Part shown: positions 44,092 through 52,965 of the stretch, piece by piece | Layout of the letters: every line of letters begins with the position of its first letter | Numbering within the stretch: position 1 is the first letter of the stretch | From: an uncultured Gemmata sp. | Lineage (GTDB): Bacteria > Planctomycetota > Planctomycetia > Gemmatales > Gemmataceae | DNA length: 64,000 nt | NCBI GenBank assembly: GCA_937924775.1 | Contig: CALDUT010000008.1 | Coordinates: forward strand, 62,001 to 126,000 | Direction of reading: 5' to 3' | Made by a program: the position numbers and the translations under genes | Notes under the pieces: generated by a model | Seen by the model: the letters and a program-made list of their open reading frames with translations, nothing else | What the model was told of the DNA's origin: nothing | Databases searched by the model: none

Positions 44092-47000
44092 TCATTCCAC
44101 CAGCGGCAGCCACTCGGTGACGTCGAAGCGGGCGTGGGGGGAGGTGTGCGGGCTGGCGAGCGCTTGATAGTACGCCGGCTGGCAGGCGGCCAACAGTTCC
44201 GCGACTTCGTCGGGGCGGAGGTTGGTATGTTCCCGGCAGAACATCAGATCGGTGGCCAGGCTAGGGACGGGAATGAGAAGAGCCGCTGGAACAACCGCCT
44301 TGACGCACTCACCGAATTTCCGGCCCGAGTCGGTATCCGGGAGCAGCACCAGCGTTTCGGTATCACTTTCAGACCCGCACGAGGGCCTAGCGCGAGCGTA
44401 GTAGTTTTTGATCCGCTCAGTGACCTCGACCTGGCGTGCCTGCGCGGTCGCGACTTCCACTTCGGTAACATCGGTGACCGGCAGCCATTCGCTCAGAAAG
44501 GCCGTGGTTTGTTCGATGAGAGGGCTGACGAGTGTGCGGTTGATGTCGGCATTGAGTTGGCAGAGCGACTTCAACCCCCCGTGCGGCTCCAGAACCAACT
44601 TTTGCAAGGCCACTTCGAGCCGTTGGATGTCGCTGGGCTTGAGGGATTTAACGATTTTGTTGGCAGCTCGTTCGATATGGGTATCCCCGGCGGGCAAGAC
44701 GATATTGAGCGTGTTGGTGGGGTGGAGCGTGTGTTGGAGGGCTTCTTCGGCAACGGAAACGGGCGTATCCGCGGAAGGGGGCAAGTGAGCAAGCGGGGAT
44801 TCGAGCGACTGGACGATGGTTTCGAGGCGGGTTCGGCAGAAAGCCAGTTCGCGGAGCAATTCGTCGATGCGGCCGCGTAGCGCCCGGTAGAACTTGGCTG
44901 TCGCGTCGGCGAGGTCTTCTTGCAGCCGGACATGGGCAAACGTGCGGATTTGCTCGAAAAAATGGCGCATGCTGCGACCGCTGCGGCCGCCGAAGAAGCT
45001 GAACGACCCGCTGCCGGCCTGGCAGAGATCGTGGGCGGCTTGTACGTCGCTTTTGGCTTGCCGGGCTTTCATAGTCAGCGGGGCGATGCGGGCTTCGGCC
45101 GCGTCGGCCCAACGGCCACAGTGGGTGGCCAGTTGTTTCAGCGCCGTTTCGATCGCTCCCAACCGGCGGCCGGGCAGTTCTTCCAATGGGCCCACGATTT
45201 CCGCCAATTCGTTGCCCCACATTTCCGCAAGGCGTTTGATGGCGTCGTCGAGCAAACGGGACAGGCGGCTGCGGCGCACAGAGCTATCGTGCTCGTTGGC
45301 GGGGCGCGTGCCGATCAGATCGCGGGCTTGGTCCCAAACGGTCCGCGACCACACGGCGGCGTCAGGGTGTCGGCCAACCGCCGCTACCTGGCTTTCCAGA
45401 TGAGTCAACCACCGCTCCATCTGCTCGGTGGGGCCACCTTCACTGCCGCGTGTGGCTTCCTTTTCGATCCGTTCGCGAATGGCTTCCGGCTTCAGGCGTG
45501 CGTCGTTGAGAACGTGTGCGACCACTTGGTGAATCGCGGCCGCATCGTCGGGTTCCCGGTCGCTTTTCCAGATTTTGAGTAGTTCCAGAGTGATTTTCTG
45601 GGCGGCACAACGCAATAACAACCCGCGGGGGAACCACACGCCGTAAGTGCCAAAGGAACGGAATGGGCTGCGGTCGAAACCGGCGGGCCGCTGCCGCAAC
45701 CGTTCGAGCGCCGGACCCAACGGTGTGGTCAATTCGTGAGCCACATAACCAGCCAAGTGGGAAATGCAGTCGCGGAAATGGCCCGATTTCCGCTCGGGCA
45801 TCGGCAATAGATAGATAGAATTGAAGGGCAAGCCGTGCCCTTCAACCTTCGGCCCTTCCAGACTGCCGTATTGGCCGACAAAGGTGACATCCGGATCGGC
45901 GTAATGATTCAGCTCGGTAATGGTGGCGTAGACGTTGGCCAGTTCGGCCTCGGGGGAATTGGGATCGTTGGGAGCGGCGGCGTACACGAAGGCTGTGATG
46001 GGGCTGGTGGTGGGGCTGAGGCGTGTCAGCACCCGCCGCACAGCGTAGCCCAGGTCGATGAGCATGCCACCGCTACCGCCGCTGGCGCTGGTGAAAATGT
46101 AGACTTGGGGCGTGTGATCGCGAACCAACAGGCCGGTTTGGTCCGACGATTGGGAGAGTGATTCTGGGTGGGTGGCGATCTGCAATTCGCGCCGCAACCG
46201 GGTTATGAAACGCAAGTAATTATCGCAGAAGGCGAGCCTTCCCAAGGCCCGGCAGCCGCCGGCGTGCAGACTGCGGGGAATCGAATAGAGCTTTTCGCGC
46301 GGCAGCCAGTCGAGGATTTGTTCGAGTTGGCGGCGGCGGTACTGCGTCACGGGCTGTAGCGGAACAGGGAAAACTTCATCGGCACTCAGAGCCGCATCGG
46401 ACGGGGCATTGATCGCTTTGGTGACGGCGTCCGGATCGCAATCGACGTACAGGAAGCGGAAACACGGGACTTGCGTCACATCGCCGACGCGATCGGTCAG
46501 ACGGCAGCGGATTTCCTGCAACGCCCGGCGACCGAAACTGCCGATGCCCAGCAGGATGGTGGGGCGGAGGATGCCCGGTTCGCGCTGGGGAGCGGTTTCG
46601 CCCAACAGATGCTCTTCGTCGATTTCCGGTACCGGCTTAGGAACCACCATCGAGGCGGTTGGGCTCAGAAGCGCGGTGCGGCCGTGGGAGCCGTCGGAGG
46701 CCGGGGTCCAATCCACATCGTGAATCGTTCGGCGGGCGGCGGCCCAGGCTGCTGGTTCACGCACGCCCGAACCGCTGCCCAAGCTGTTGCCGGAACCGCT
46801 GGCCGAACTGCCGCTGCTATCGCGGGGGCTGCCCAGAGCGCGGATGAAGGCGGTACACGAGGGCCACCGTTCCTCCGGGTTCTTCGCCAGGGCGCGGGCC
46901 ACGATCGGCCGGTCTTCGGCGGGCAGCATCGACAGGTCCGGCGGTTCGGTCATGTGTTGTAAGGCTAACTGCCGGATGTTCTTGCCTGCGAAGGGGCGCT

Positions 47001-47643
47001 TGCCGCTGAGCAATTCCACATACACGATCGCGAGGCTGTATTGGTCGGAATGCTTGCTGATTTTGTTCTGGAAGGTTTCAGGAGCCGCGTAAATCGGGGT
47101 GACACCGCCCATCAACCCCGAGGAACTTGAGCGTTCCAGTTGCTTGACCAGCCCAAAATCCGCAACTTTCACCCGGTCGGCTACCACAAAGAGGTTCCGC
47201 GGTTTCACGTCGAGGTGTTGCAGGTTGTGCTTCTCGATCAAATGATCGAGTCCGACCGCGGCATCGTCGAGAAACCCCAACAGAAGCTCGCGGGGAATGC
47301 CGGGGCGACCCGCGGCTTGGTATTCCTGCAAGGTTTCGTGCAGGTTCTTGTCGGCCAGTTCCATCACGATGACCAATTCGCCGCCGACATTTTGAATTTG
47401 CTCGATCGACAGCACAAACGGATGCCGCACTTGCTTGACCCGCTCCAGAGCTTTCATCTCTTGGAGCGCACGGGCATCGTCGCCATCGAGAGCATTGAGG
47501 TTGCCGTAGACGAATTTGATAGCTTTGTAGATGCCACCGGGGGCCACACACTTCCACACTTCGCCAAACCCGCCGGTGCCGATCGGCTCAAGTAGGCGAT
47601 AACCGGGAAGCGGTTCTGAATCCGGCTCACGGAGCCAATTCAT
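44092..47643 (-). CDS. Ser/Thr protein kinase fused to tubulin/FtsZ-like GTPase domain
   Basis: This 1183-residue protein has two main parts. Residues 15-270 are a Hanks-type kinase: glycine loop IGTGGFGEVW (21-30), Lys43 in AIKF, catalytic Asp145 in LQHLDVKPRN (HLD in place of HRD), DFG at 162-164 and APE at 187-189. A Ser/Gly linker (273-294) follows. From about 362 there is a tubulin-like region of the Tubulin_2 type: TILLGIGSFGRRALQEI, then RFLYVDCDPDA, then a GTPase glycine motif SASGGSGGMLIDLGYAVRR (519-537). A roughly 550-residue helical C-terminal part includes coiled-coil-like stretches. No membrane helix is visible. The kinase may control polymerisation of its own or a partner filament; this is inference. 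Such fusions are known in Gemmata relatives but uncharacterised. Confidence 0.85.
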   Translation of the reverse strand: MNWLREPDSEPLPGYRLLEPIGTGGFGEVWKCVAPGGIYKAIKFVYGNLNALDGDDARALQEMKALERVKQVRHPFVLSIEQIQNVGGELVIVMELADKNLHETLQEYQAAGRPGIPRELLLGFLDDAAVGLDHLIEKHNLQHLDVKPRNLFVVADRVKVADFGLVKQLERSSSSGLMGGVTPIYAAPETFQNKISKHSDQYSLAIVYVELLSGKRPFAGKNIRQLALQHMTEPPDLSMLPAEDRPIVARALAKNPEERWPSCTAFIRALGSPRDSSGSSASGSGNSLGSGSGVREPAAWAAARRTIHDVDWTPASDGSHGRTALLSPTASMVVPKPVPEIDEEHLLGETAPQREPGILRPTILLGIGSFGRRALQEIRCRLTDRVGDVTQVPCFRFLYVDCDPDAVTKAINAPSDAALSADEVFPVPLQPVTQYRRRQLEQILDWLPREKLYSIPRSLHAGGCRALGRLAFCDNYLRFITRLRRELQIATHPESLSQSSDQTGLLVRDHTPQVYIFTSASGGSGGMLIDLGYAVRRVLTRLSPTTSPITAFVYAAAPNDPNSPEAELANVYATITELNHYADPDVTFVGQYGSLEGPKVEGHGLPFNSIYLLPMPERKSGHFRDCISHLAGYVAHELTTPLGPALERLRQRPAGFDRSPFRSFGTYGVWFPRGLLLRCAAQKITLELLKIWKSDREPDDAAAIHQVVAHVLNDARLKPEAIRERIEKEATRGSEGGPTEQMERWLTHLESQVAAVGRHPDAAVWSRTVWDQARDLIGTRPANEHDSSVRRSRLSRLLDDAIKRLAEMWGNELAEIVGPLEELPGRRLGAIETALKQLATHCGRWADAAEARIAPLTMKARQAKSDVQAAHDLCQAGSGSFSFFGGRSGRSMRHFFEQIRTFAHVRLQEDLADATAKFYRALRGRIDELLRELAFCRTRLETIVQSLESPLAHLPPSADTPVSVAEEALQHTLHPTNTLNIVLPAGDTHIERAANKIVKSLKPSDIQRLEVALQKLVLEPHGGLKSLCQLNADINRTLVSPLIEQTTAFLSEWLPVTDVTEVEVATAQARQVEVTERIKNYYARARPSCGSESDTETLVLLPDTDSGRKFGECVKAVVPAALLIPVPSLATDLMFCREHTNLRPDEVAELLAACQPAYYQALASPHTSPHARFDVTEWLPLVE

Positions 47644-47996
47644 GGCGGTTCAACCTGTGCAACAGGGGCGAAGTGGACAGGCCGCCGTCGGGGACGAGTT
47701 TCCTCCGGTCGTCTGTCCCGGGCGAGTTCCGGGAAAAAACCATATCAACCGTAAGTCACGCCCCACCCGAAGTCCAATCCGCCACAGCCACACGCGGCCG
47801 CATTGTGGCCCGAATTGAGAACCAAGCAGAATTTCTATGATTGGAAAGTGAAAAAACTCCATGCCCACTCAGCCCATTGACTTTGTCCTGCCGGGCTGAG
47901 AGGCTGGTGAAACTGGGAGCGTATGGTCGCCGGGGGCTGGCTGAGCCGGAATCGAGGAGGGCGAAGGGTTACTGAGGGATCCGCGAGGGGCCTATT
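47644..47996. other. Divergent intergenic region upstream of the kinase gene
   Basis: About 350 bp between the kinase-tubulin gene (-) and the small membrane protein gene (+). An inverted repeat CTCAGCCC/GGGCTGAG (47868-47900, 17-base loop) is the only clear structure. A short A/T-rich stretch at 47826-47858 could hold a promoter. Confidence 0.45.
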
Positions 47997-48197
47997 ATGC
48001 CACGATCTAACCGCGTCGGGGACCAATCCGCGCAGGACAACGACGACAGCCGGCGATCTGGGGACGGCGCCCGCAGCGTCCGTGGGGGCCTGTGGCTGGT
48101 CGTCTGGGGCGGCGTCGTGCTACTGGCCGTGGGGATGGTGGTCGTGATTTATCGAGCGTTTGCTAGTTTTTACCAACTGTTCGACACGATCGAGTGA
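47997..48197 (+). CDS. Small single-pass membrane protein
   Basis: This 66-residue protein has a polar, Arg/Asp-rich N terminus and one strong membrane helix (GLWLVVWGGVVLLAVGMVVV), then a short amphipathic tail (YRAFASFYQLFDTIE). GAGGGG lies eight bases before the ATG. I do not recognise it. It is divergent from the kinase-tubulin gene, which may be chance. Confidence 0.55.
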   Translation: MPRSNRVGDQSAQDNDDSRRSGDGARSVRGGLWLVVWGGVVLLAVGMVVVIYRAFASFYQLFDTIE

Positions 48198-48343
48198 GGG
48201 AGTCCTTCGTTTTCGTCACACCGTCTGAATGCGGTGGCAACAAATGCCAGCTCGCGAACCACCCGCGATAATCCACTGTCTGGTGGCCGATGCCAAAAGG
48301 TGTTGCCGAGGGAACGGCTTGAGGAGATTTACACACAACGACA

Positions 48344-48368
48344 AGCGGGGATCGGTGTGATCCCCGCT
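48344..48368 (-). terminator. Strong hairpin terminator of the Gly/Cys-repeat gene
   Basis: AGCGGGGATC and GATCCCCGCT form a perfect 10-bp stem with a 5-base loop, 30 bp past the stop of the minus-strand 48398 gene. The following minus strand is T/G-rich (TGTCGTTGTGTG). Confidence 0.7.
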
Positions 48369-48397
48369 GGCGAGTGCCGTATTGGCTGATGGCTCAA

Positions 48398-48871
48398 TCA
48401 GTTACCGAAGCAGCCACCGGCGCAACCCTTGCGTTTGCCAAACAGACCGCCGCCATCACGCAAGCCCAAGAATCCACCACCTTTGCAGCCGTTACCGCTG
48501 CCGAAGCAACCGTGGCTGTAGGAGACGCTGCCATGGCAACCAGCCGGAGCGGGGGTCGCCGGGGTCGTCGGGGCCGCTGGGGCCGCCGGAGCCGCCGGAG
48601 TAGCAACGACGGTGCCAACGCAGCCGGCCGACGTGCTGCCGATGCAGCCGGCGGTGCTGCCATGGCAGCCTTTGCGATCCCGCAGACCAAGGAACCCACC
48701 ACCGCGGCAGCCCCCGCGGGCGGTGCCGTGGCAGCCGGCGCTGACCGTATGGCTGCTACCGATGCAGCCGGCAACGTAGCTGCCGCCAATGCAGCCGGCG
48801 TTGTTGTTTTTCCCGAAGCTGGCCATGTCGCCGCCGGAAGTTGCAGCTACTAACAACACTACGCTGTACAT
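48398..48871 (-). CDS. Gly/Cys-repeat small protein (MYSVV type)
   Basis: This 157-residue protein begins MYSVVLLVAATSGGD, a start I recognise from planctomycete Gly/Cys-rich proteins. Repeats of AGCIGS, AGCHGT, GGCRGG and KGCHGS units follow, with an internal duplication of GGGFLGLRD (near 70 and 140) and an Ala/Pro/Thr linker in the middle. GGAGG seven bases before the ATG at 48871 fixes strand and start. The plus strand across the same DNA is also open for 159 codons, but it is Ala-rich and has no ribosome site. The regularly spaced cysteines suggest disulfide or metal cross-linking in the envelope. Confidence 0.75.
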   Translation of the reverse strand: MYSVVLLVAATSGGDMASFGKNNNAGCIGGSYVAGCIGSSHTVSAGCHGTARGGCRGGGFLGLRDRKGCHGSTAGCIGSTSAGCVGTVVATPAAPAAPAAPTTPATPAPAGCHGSVSYSHGCFGSGNGCKGGGFLGLRDGGGLFGKRKGCAGGCFGN

Positions 48872-49294
48872 CAGGTCGTCCTCCAAATCCCCAACCACAA
48901 CTAGCGCGAAGAGTTCCCGGCCGCGGCTCCGTGTCCGCGACTAAACAGGTCTTCGTTTCGCTCCGGTTATCACCGACTGTGGAGTCGCCCTCGAACCGTT
49001 GGGTGGCGAGGCATGTTGTTGTAGTGAGGATAGTAAATCCAGGGGAACTGGGAGTCAACGGTAATTTGCGTTGTTTGAATCGATCTTTACATGTTAAAGC
49101 CGGACTTGTCGGAACTGAGCTGTCGAACCGGAATTGTGGATGGTATTATCTGATTTAAATGCCGGTCGTAGGCCCCCCGCGATTTCTCAGCCAACGCGAC
49201 TGGCGGAAAACCGGTTATGCCCTTCGTCGTAGCGTGCCGATGGCGTACCCTAACAGAAGCACGATTCGTTGTTTGTCAACGGGGGAGGTTCGTC
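48872..49294 (+). other. Intergenic region upstream of the membrane protein gene
   Basis: About 420 bp between the Gly/Cys-repeat gene (-) and the 49295 gene (+). It becomes A/T-rich around 49070-49160 (TTTACATGTTAAAG, GGTATTATCTGATTTAAAT), where promoters may lie. I see no gene or stable hairpin. Confidence 0.45.
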
Positions 49295-50617
49295 ATGGAT
49301 CGTGACGCACGTTCGCCGGAAAGTTCTTCCGCGGAGCAGCTCCAGGAGATCGTGGCCCCAGTTGTATCGCCGTCGCCGTGGTCCACGGTTTGGCGTGTGG
49401 GCCGGATCGGAATTGGTTTGATCGCGGTGGCGGCGATCCTCGAAGGGGTGATGCGGGCCACGGCGTTACCCAGTTGGTTATTCACGATCCGGTTGTTGTT
49501 GGTGTTTATCGGTTCGCTGATCCTGGGGGCCGCGGTGTCCCTGCGGCCGGATTTGTGGAAGGCGTGGTTGGTCGGCGCGGTGGGGGCGGCTTTAGGGATT
49601 CTCGGTTTGCCGGCCCATTGGGATTCCTTCCGCCTGGTCTACGGTGTCATGACCGCGGTGGCCCTCGTGTGGATGGTGTGCTTACTGGCCCCGCCTCGCT
49701 ATCGCTTGCCGGTGCTGAGTGCCATCATTCTTTTCCATTTTACCGGCATTTTTTTCGCCACCACAACACCCCCGCCGACTCCGTGGGTGACCGAACAGGT
49801 CTTTCTGCGCGTCTATAACCCGTATTTGCAGTTTCTGTATCTGCGGAATGCCTATCACTTCTACTCCCCGCAACCGGGGCCTGCGAGTGTGTTGGTTTTT
49901 CTGCTGAAGACGGAAACTGGTACTGATCCGCAAACCGGCGAGAAAACCTACGAGACGAAGTGGGTGGTGCTGCCGCGGCGGCCTGCCGACATCAAAGACC
50001 CCCTCGGCTTAACCTACTATCGCTACCTAGCGATCACCGAGCAGGTCGCGCATGGTACCCCCGGATTGCGGGCCAACACCGACGAAGCCGAGGAAATGCG
50101 GCAACGCCGCCGGATGGTCGCTCATCTGATCCCGATTCATCCTCTGGATGAACTGGATTTGCAGTACCAGATGATGCAACCCGACGTTGCCCGCTATGTA
50201 CTGCCGTCGTATGCGTCGCATGTGATCCTGGAACATACTCCAGATGCCAAGACCGCCGCAAAAACCACAGTTAAGATTTATCGCCTGCAGCATAACACCA
50301 TGCCGATCGACGATTTTATCAATTGGCGCAAGCACCCGGCGACCATCAGCGATCCCTATCACCCGATGACATACCGGCCCTTTTTCCTGGGCGAATTCAA
50401 TGTCCGCGGCGATTTGATCAATCCCAAAGAGCCGATGTTGTACTGGTTGGTGCCGATCTATCCGCGGCCAGGAGGGGTGCCGCCTGGCAGTAAGCACAAG
50501 CGGGAATACATCGACTTCATGTCGATCCATGCCTTGGACCCGCTGAATCTGTCGATTGATGAAGTGGATGACCCGAAGTTTCGCGATCGCGTGTTTGACT
50601 GGGACCAATTGCGCTGA
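49295..50617 (+). CDS. Polytopic membrane protein of unknown function, upstream of HTTM gene
   Basis: This 440-residue protein has a polar N terminus. Four or five membrane helices follow between about residues 35 and 165 (IGIGLIAVAAILEGVM, LFTIRLLLVFIGSLILGAAV, VYGVMTAVALVWMVCLL, LPVLSAIILFHFTGIFFA), then a soluble C-terminal region. That region contains VYNPYLQFLYLRNAYHFYSPQPGPASVLVFLLK, a segment typical of proteins encoded beside HTTM genes in planctomycetes. No catalytic motif is visible. GGGAGG six bases before the ATG fixes the start. It is the first of three co-directional genes with the HTTM protein and an exported Ig-like protein, spaced about 200 bp apart. Confidence 0.72.
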   Translation: MDRDARSPESSSAEQLQEIVAPVVSPSPWSTVWRVGRIGIGLIAVAAILEGVMRATALPSWLFTIRLLLVFIGSLILGAAVSLRPDLWKAWLVGAVGAALGILGLPAHWDSFRLVYGVMTAVALVWMVCLLAPPRYRLPVLSAIILFHFTGIFFATTTPPPTPWVTEQVFLRVYNPYLQFLYLRNAYHFYSPQPGPASVLVFLLKTETGTDPQTGEKTYETKWVVLPRRPADIKDPLGLTYYRYLAITEQVAHGTPGLRANTDEAEEMRQRRRMVAHLIPIHPLDELDLQYQMMQPDVARYVLPSYASHVILEHTPDAKTAAKTTVKIYRLQHNTMPIDDFINWRKHPATISDPYHPMTYRPFFLGEFNVRGDLINPKEPMLYWLVPIYPRPGGVPPGSKHKREYIDFMSIHALDPLNLSIDEVDDPKFRDRVFDWDQLR

Positions 50618-50818
50618 CAGCAGCGGCTTCGCCCCAAGAATCATCCTGCGCACAAACACCGCCTTCGGCATGCCGTCGGGAGGCTGTAGCACGCAGAAGT
50701 TTGTTGTCGTCGTCCCGGGACCTTGCACTCCCACCGCCATCGCGGGGCATGGAGGACGAGCGGCAAGACGGCTGATCGATTTTGGCGAGGATGAACGGCC
50801 ATCAGTTGAGGCACACTC

Positions 50819-52756
50819 ATGGCGACACCGACGATACCTGACACAGCACCCGAACCGGTGCAACGGACGGCCTGGCAGCGATGGGTGGGGTTCTGGTTCC
50901 CCGCCTCCGACCCGACGACGCTGGGTTTTATCCGCATCACCACCGGGTTGCTGGTGCTCTACATCCACCTGGCCTATACGGTGGATTTGCAGCAATTCTT
51001 CGGTTCGACCGGTTGGTATGCCCACCGGTACATCGAACGCGAGCGGCATGAATACCCCTTGGTGGCCACACCCTTTTGGGATTGGGACCCGCAGTCGGCT
51101 ATTTCAGCGAAAGTCCCGGAAGTGCCGCACCGCCGCAAAGCCGTCATGGATTTCATCCGCGGGCTACCACCGCAGCCGGCCGCGCGAGAACAAGCGTTGC
51201 AGTTCCTCAATCGGGTGGCTAATGCCGACAATCCGGAAGCCGCGATTCGCCTGTTACGTTGGTTCCGCCGGATGGGCACCAGTGAGGCGGAACGCGAGCG
51301 TCAGCTCGCGGCACTGATCGAAGGCACGCCGCCCCCGCGGGAATATACCGAACAGGAACTCGACCGTGCCCCATTTATCTACGATTGGCCGCAGAACGAG
51401 CGGCTCCAACTGGCCGCTGAAGTCCGGGCGTTTTGGGAGCTACTCCCCAAAGGGGCTGACGATCCCAAGCAAATCACCGAGCGCGGCTACGTTCTCAACC
51501 ACCTGTTAGAACTATCGCCTGAGTTTCGCCGGGCCTTCGTCCGCTTCCTGTTGAACCTTCCGGCCGACGAGGCGGCCCGCAACAAAAAGATCGACTATCT
51601 GGAGTACTGGAACAACGAACCGGAGAAGGCCGTTCGCATCGGTCATGCGATTTTCTCGCTGTGGTTTCATGTGACCGATCCCACGCAAATGGCCATTATC
51701 CACGGCTTGGTGTTGTTCACTATCGTGCTATTCACCATCGGGCTATTTACCCGTGTCACCTCGGTGCTGGTGTGGCTGGCCGTGGTGGGCTATATCCATC
51801 GCACGCAGCAGGTGTTGTTCGGCATGGACACGATGATGAACATCCTGCTGTTCTATTTGATGATCGGCAATAGCGGGGCCGCGTTATCGGTGGATCGGCT
51901 GATCGCCCGGTATCGCGCGGCGCGGGCGTCCTTGGCGCGCAGTGGCACGATCGATTTCGCCACGCGGGTCTTTCTGGCCGCGCCGCCGCCGTCCAAGAGT
52001 GCTGGCTTTGGTCTCCGCCTGATTCAGGTGCATTTCTGCTTCATTTACATGGCCGCGGGTTTGTCGAAACTCAAAGGGGCGGCCTGGTGGACCGGCACCG
52101 CGACCTGGGATGTGATGGTCAATCCTGAGTTCACGTTGATGAATCACTCATGGTATGAGAACGCCCTGCGGGCCGTCATGAGCATTAAGCCCATTTATCA
52201 TGCGTTTATCATCGGCGGTTCATGGTTTACACTCTTCATCGAGATCGCGGGGCCGTTTTTGCTGTGGACCCGGTTGCGCTGGCTGATCATGTTCCTGGCC
52301 ACCATCATGCACGCCCTCATTGCGGTGATGATGGGTTTGAATCTCTTTGAATTGCTCATGATCATCATGATTTTGGCTTTCGTGCCCGATGGGGTGATTC
52401 GCGATCGGCTGCGGGGCGGACCCGATTTGCCCAAGCTCGGTTTCGCGTTCAATCCCGCCGCGGCCCTATCGCAGCGGGCGGCAGCCCTCGTGGCGGCCAC
52501 CGATGTCGATGCACAAGTGACACTCACGGCGGAATCGGGATTAACGGCCCCCGTTCTGACCGATCCGGAGGGGAAGAAGCTAACCGGGGCCGAAGCCTTC
52601 AGCGCGTTGGCCCGCTCCTTGCGGTTGCTATCTGCGGTGGGCTGGCTGCTGTGGATACCCGGCATTCGTGGGTTTTTGGCCAAGCGTTTCTTCCCCGAAC
52701 CGGATACCCCGACCAGTTCAATCCCCCAACCGCGGACACCCATAGCCGCCAGTTGA
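50819..52756 (+). CDS. HTTM-domain (vitamin K-dependent carboxylase-like) membrane protein
   Basis: This 645-residue integral membrane protein has the HTTM domain. Family segments include ASDPTTLGFIRITTGLLVLYIH near the N terminus, IGLFTRVTSVLVWLAVVGYIHR (about 307-328), MNILLFYLMIGNSGAALSVDRLIAR, QVHFCFIYMAAGLSKLKGAAWW and HALIAVMMGLNLFELLMIIMILAFVPD. HTTM is the bacterial counterpart of the membrane part of gamma-glutamyl carboxylase. A hydrophilic insert of about 175 residues (95-272) lies between the first and later helices. Whether it carboxylates anything is unknown, because the lumenal domain of the animal enzyme is absent. GAGG precedes the ATG. It is the second gene in a run of three. 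Confidence 0.85.
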   Translation: MATPTIPDTAPEPVQRTAWQRWVGFWFPASDPTTLGFIRITTGLLVLYIHLAYTVDLQQFFGSTGWYAHRYIERERHEYPLVATPFWDWDPQSAISAKVPEVPHRRKAVMDFIRGLPPQPAAREQALQFLNRVANADNPEAAIRLLRWFRRMGTSEAERERQLAALIEGTPPPREYTEQELDRAPFIYDWPQNERLQLAAEVRAFWELLPKGADDPKQITERGYVLNHLLELSPEFRRAFVRFLLNLPADEAARNKKIDYLEYWNNEPEKAVRIGHAIFSLWFHVTDPTQMAIIHGLVLFTIVLFTIGLFTRVTSVLVWLAVVGYIHRTQQVLFGMDTMMNILLFYLMIGNSGAALSVDRLIARYRAARASLARSGTIDFATRVFLAAPPPSKSAGFGLRLIQVHFCFIYMAAGLSKLKGAAWWTGTATWDVMVNPEFTLMNHSWYENALRAVMSIKPIYHAFIIGGSWFTLFIEIAGPFLLWTRLRWLIMFLATIMHALIAVMMGLNLFELLMIIMILAFVPDGVIRDRLRGGPDLPKLGFAFNPAAALSQRAAALVAATDVDAQVTLTAESGLTAPVLTDPEGKKLTGAEAFSALARSLRLLSAVGWLLWIPGIRGFLAKRFFPEPDTPTSSIPQPRTPIAAS

Positions 52757-52965
52757 TCGGACCCGGTCGCGGGACTGCCTTTGGGTGTTGGTGAACTTCC
52801 AGCGTGGCCGACCCGGACCTTGGGGCTCTCGGGTTGGCCACGATCGTTTTTTCATCCCTTTTTCACTGCGTAGGTTCTTTTCGCTCAAGCCATTTATCCG
52901 GCGCAGCCGATGATCCGGATGTGGGCCATCCTGCCACGATGCAGACACGGCGGAGGAAGGCAGTC

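Noticed and set aside
48374-48853. 159-codon Ala/Thr-rich plus-strand frame over the Gly/Cys-repeat gene
   Set aside because: The GGAGG site, the terminator and the MYSVV start all fit the minus strand; the plus frame has none of these.
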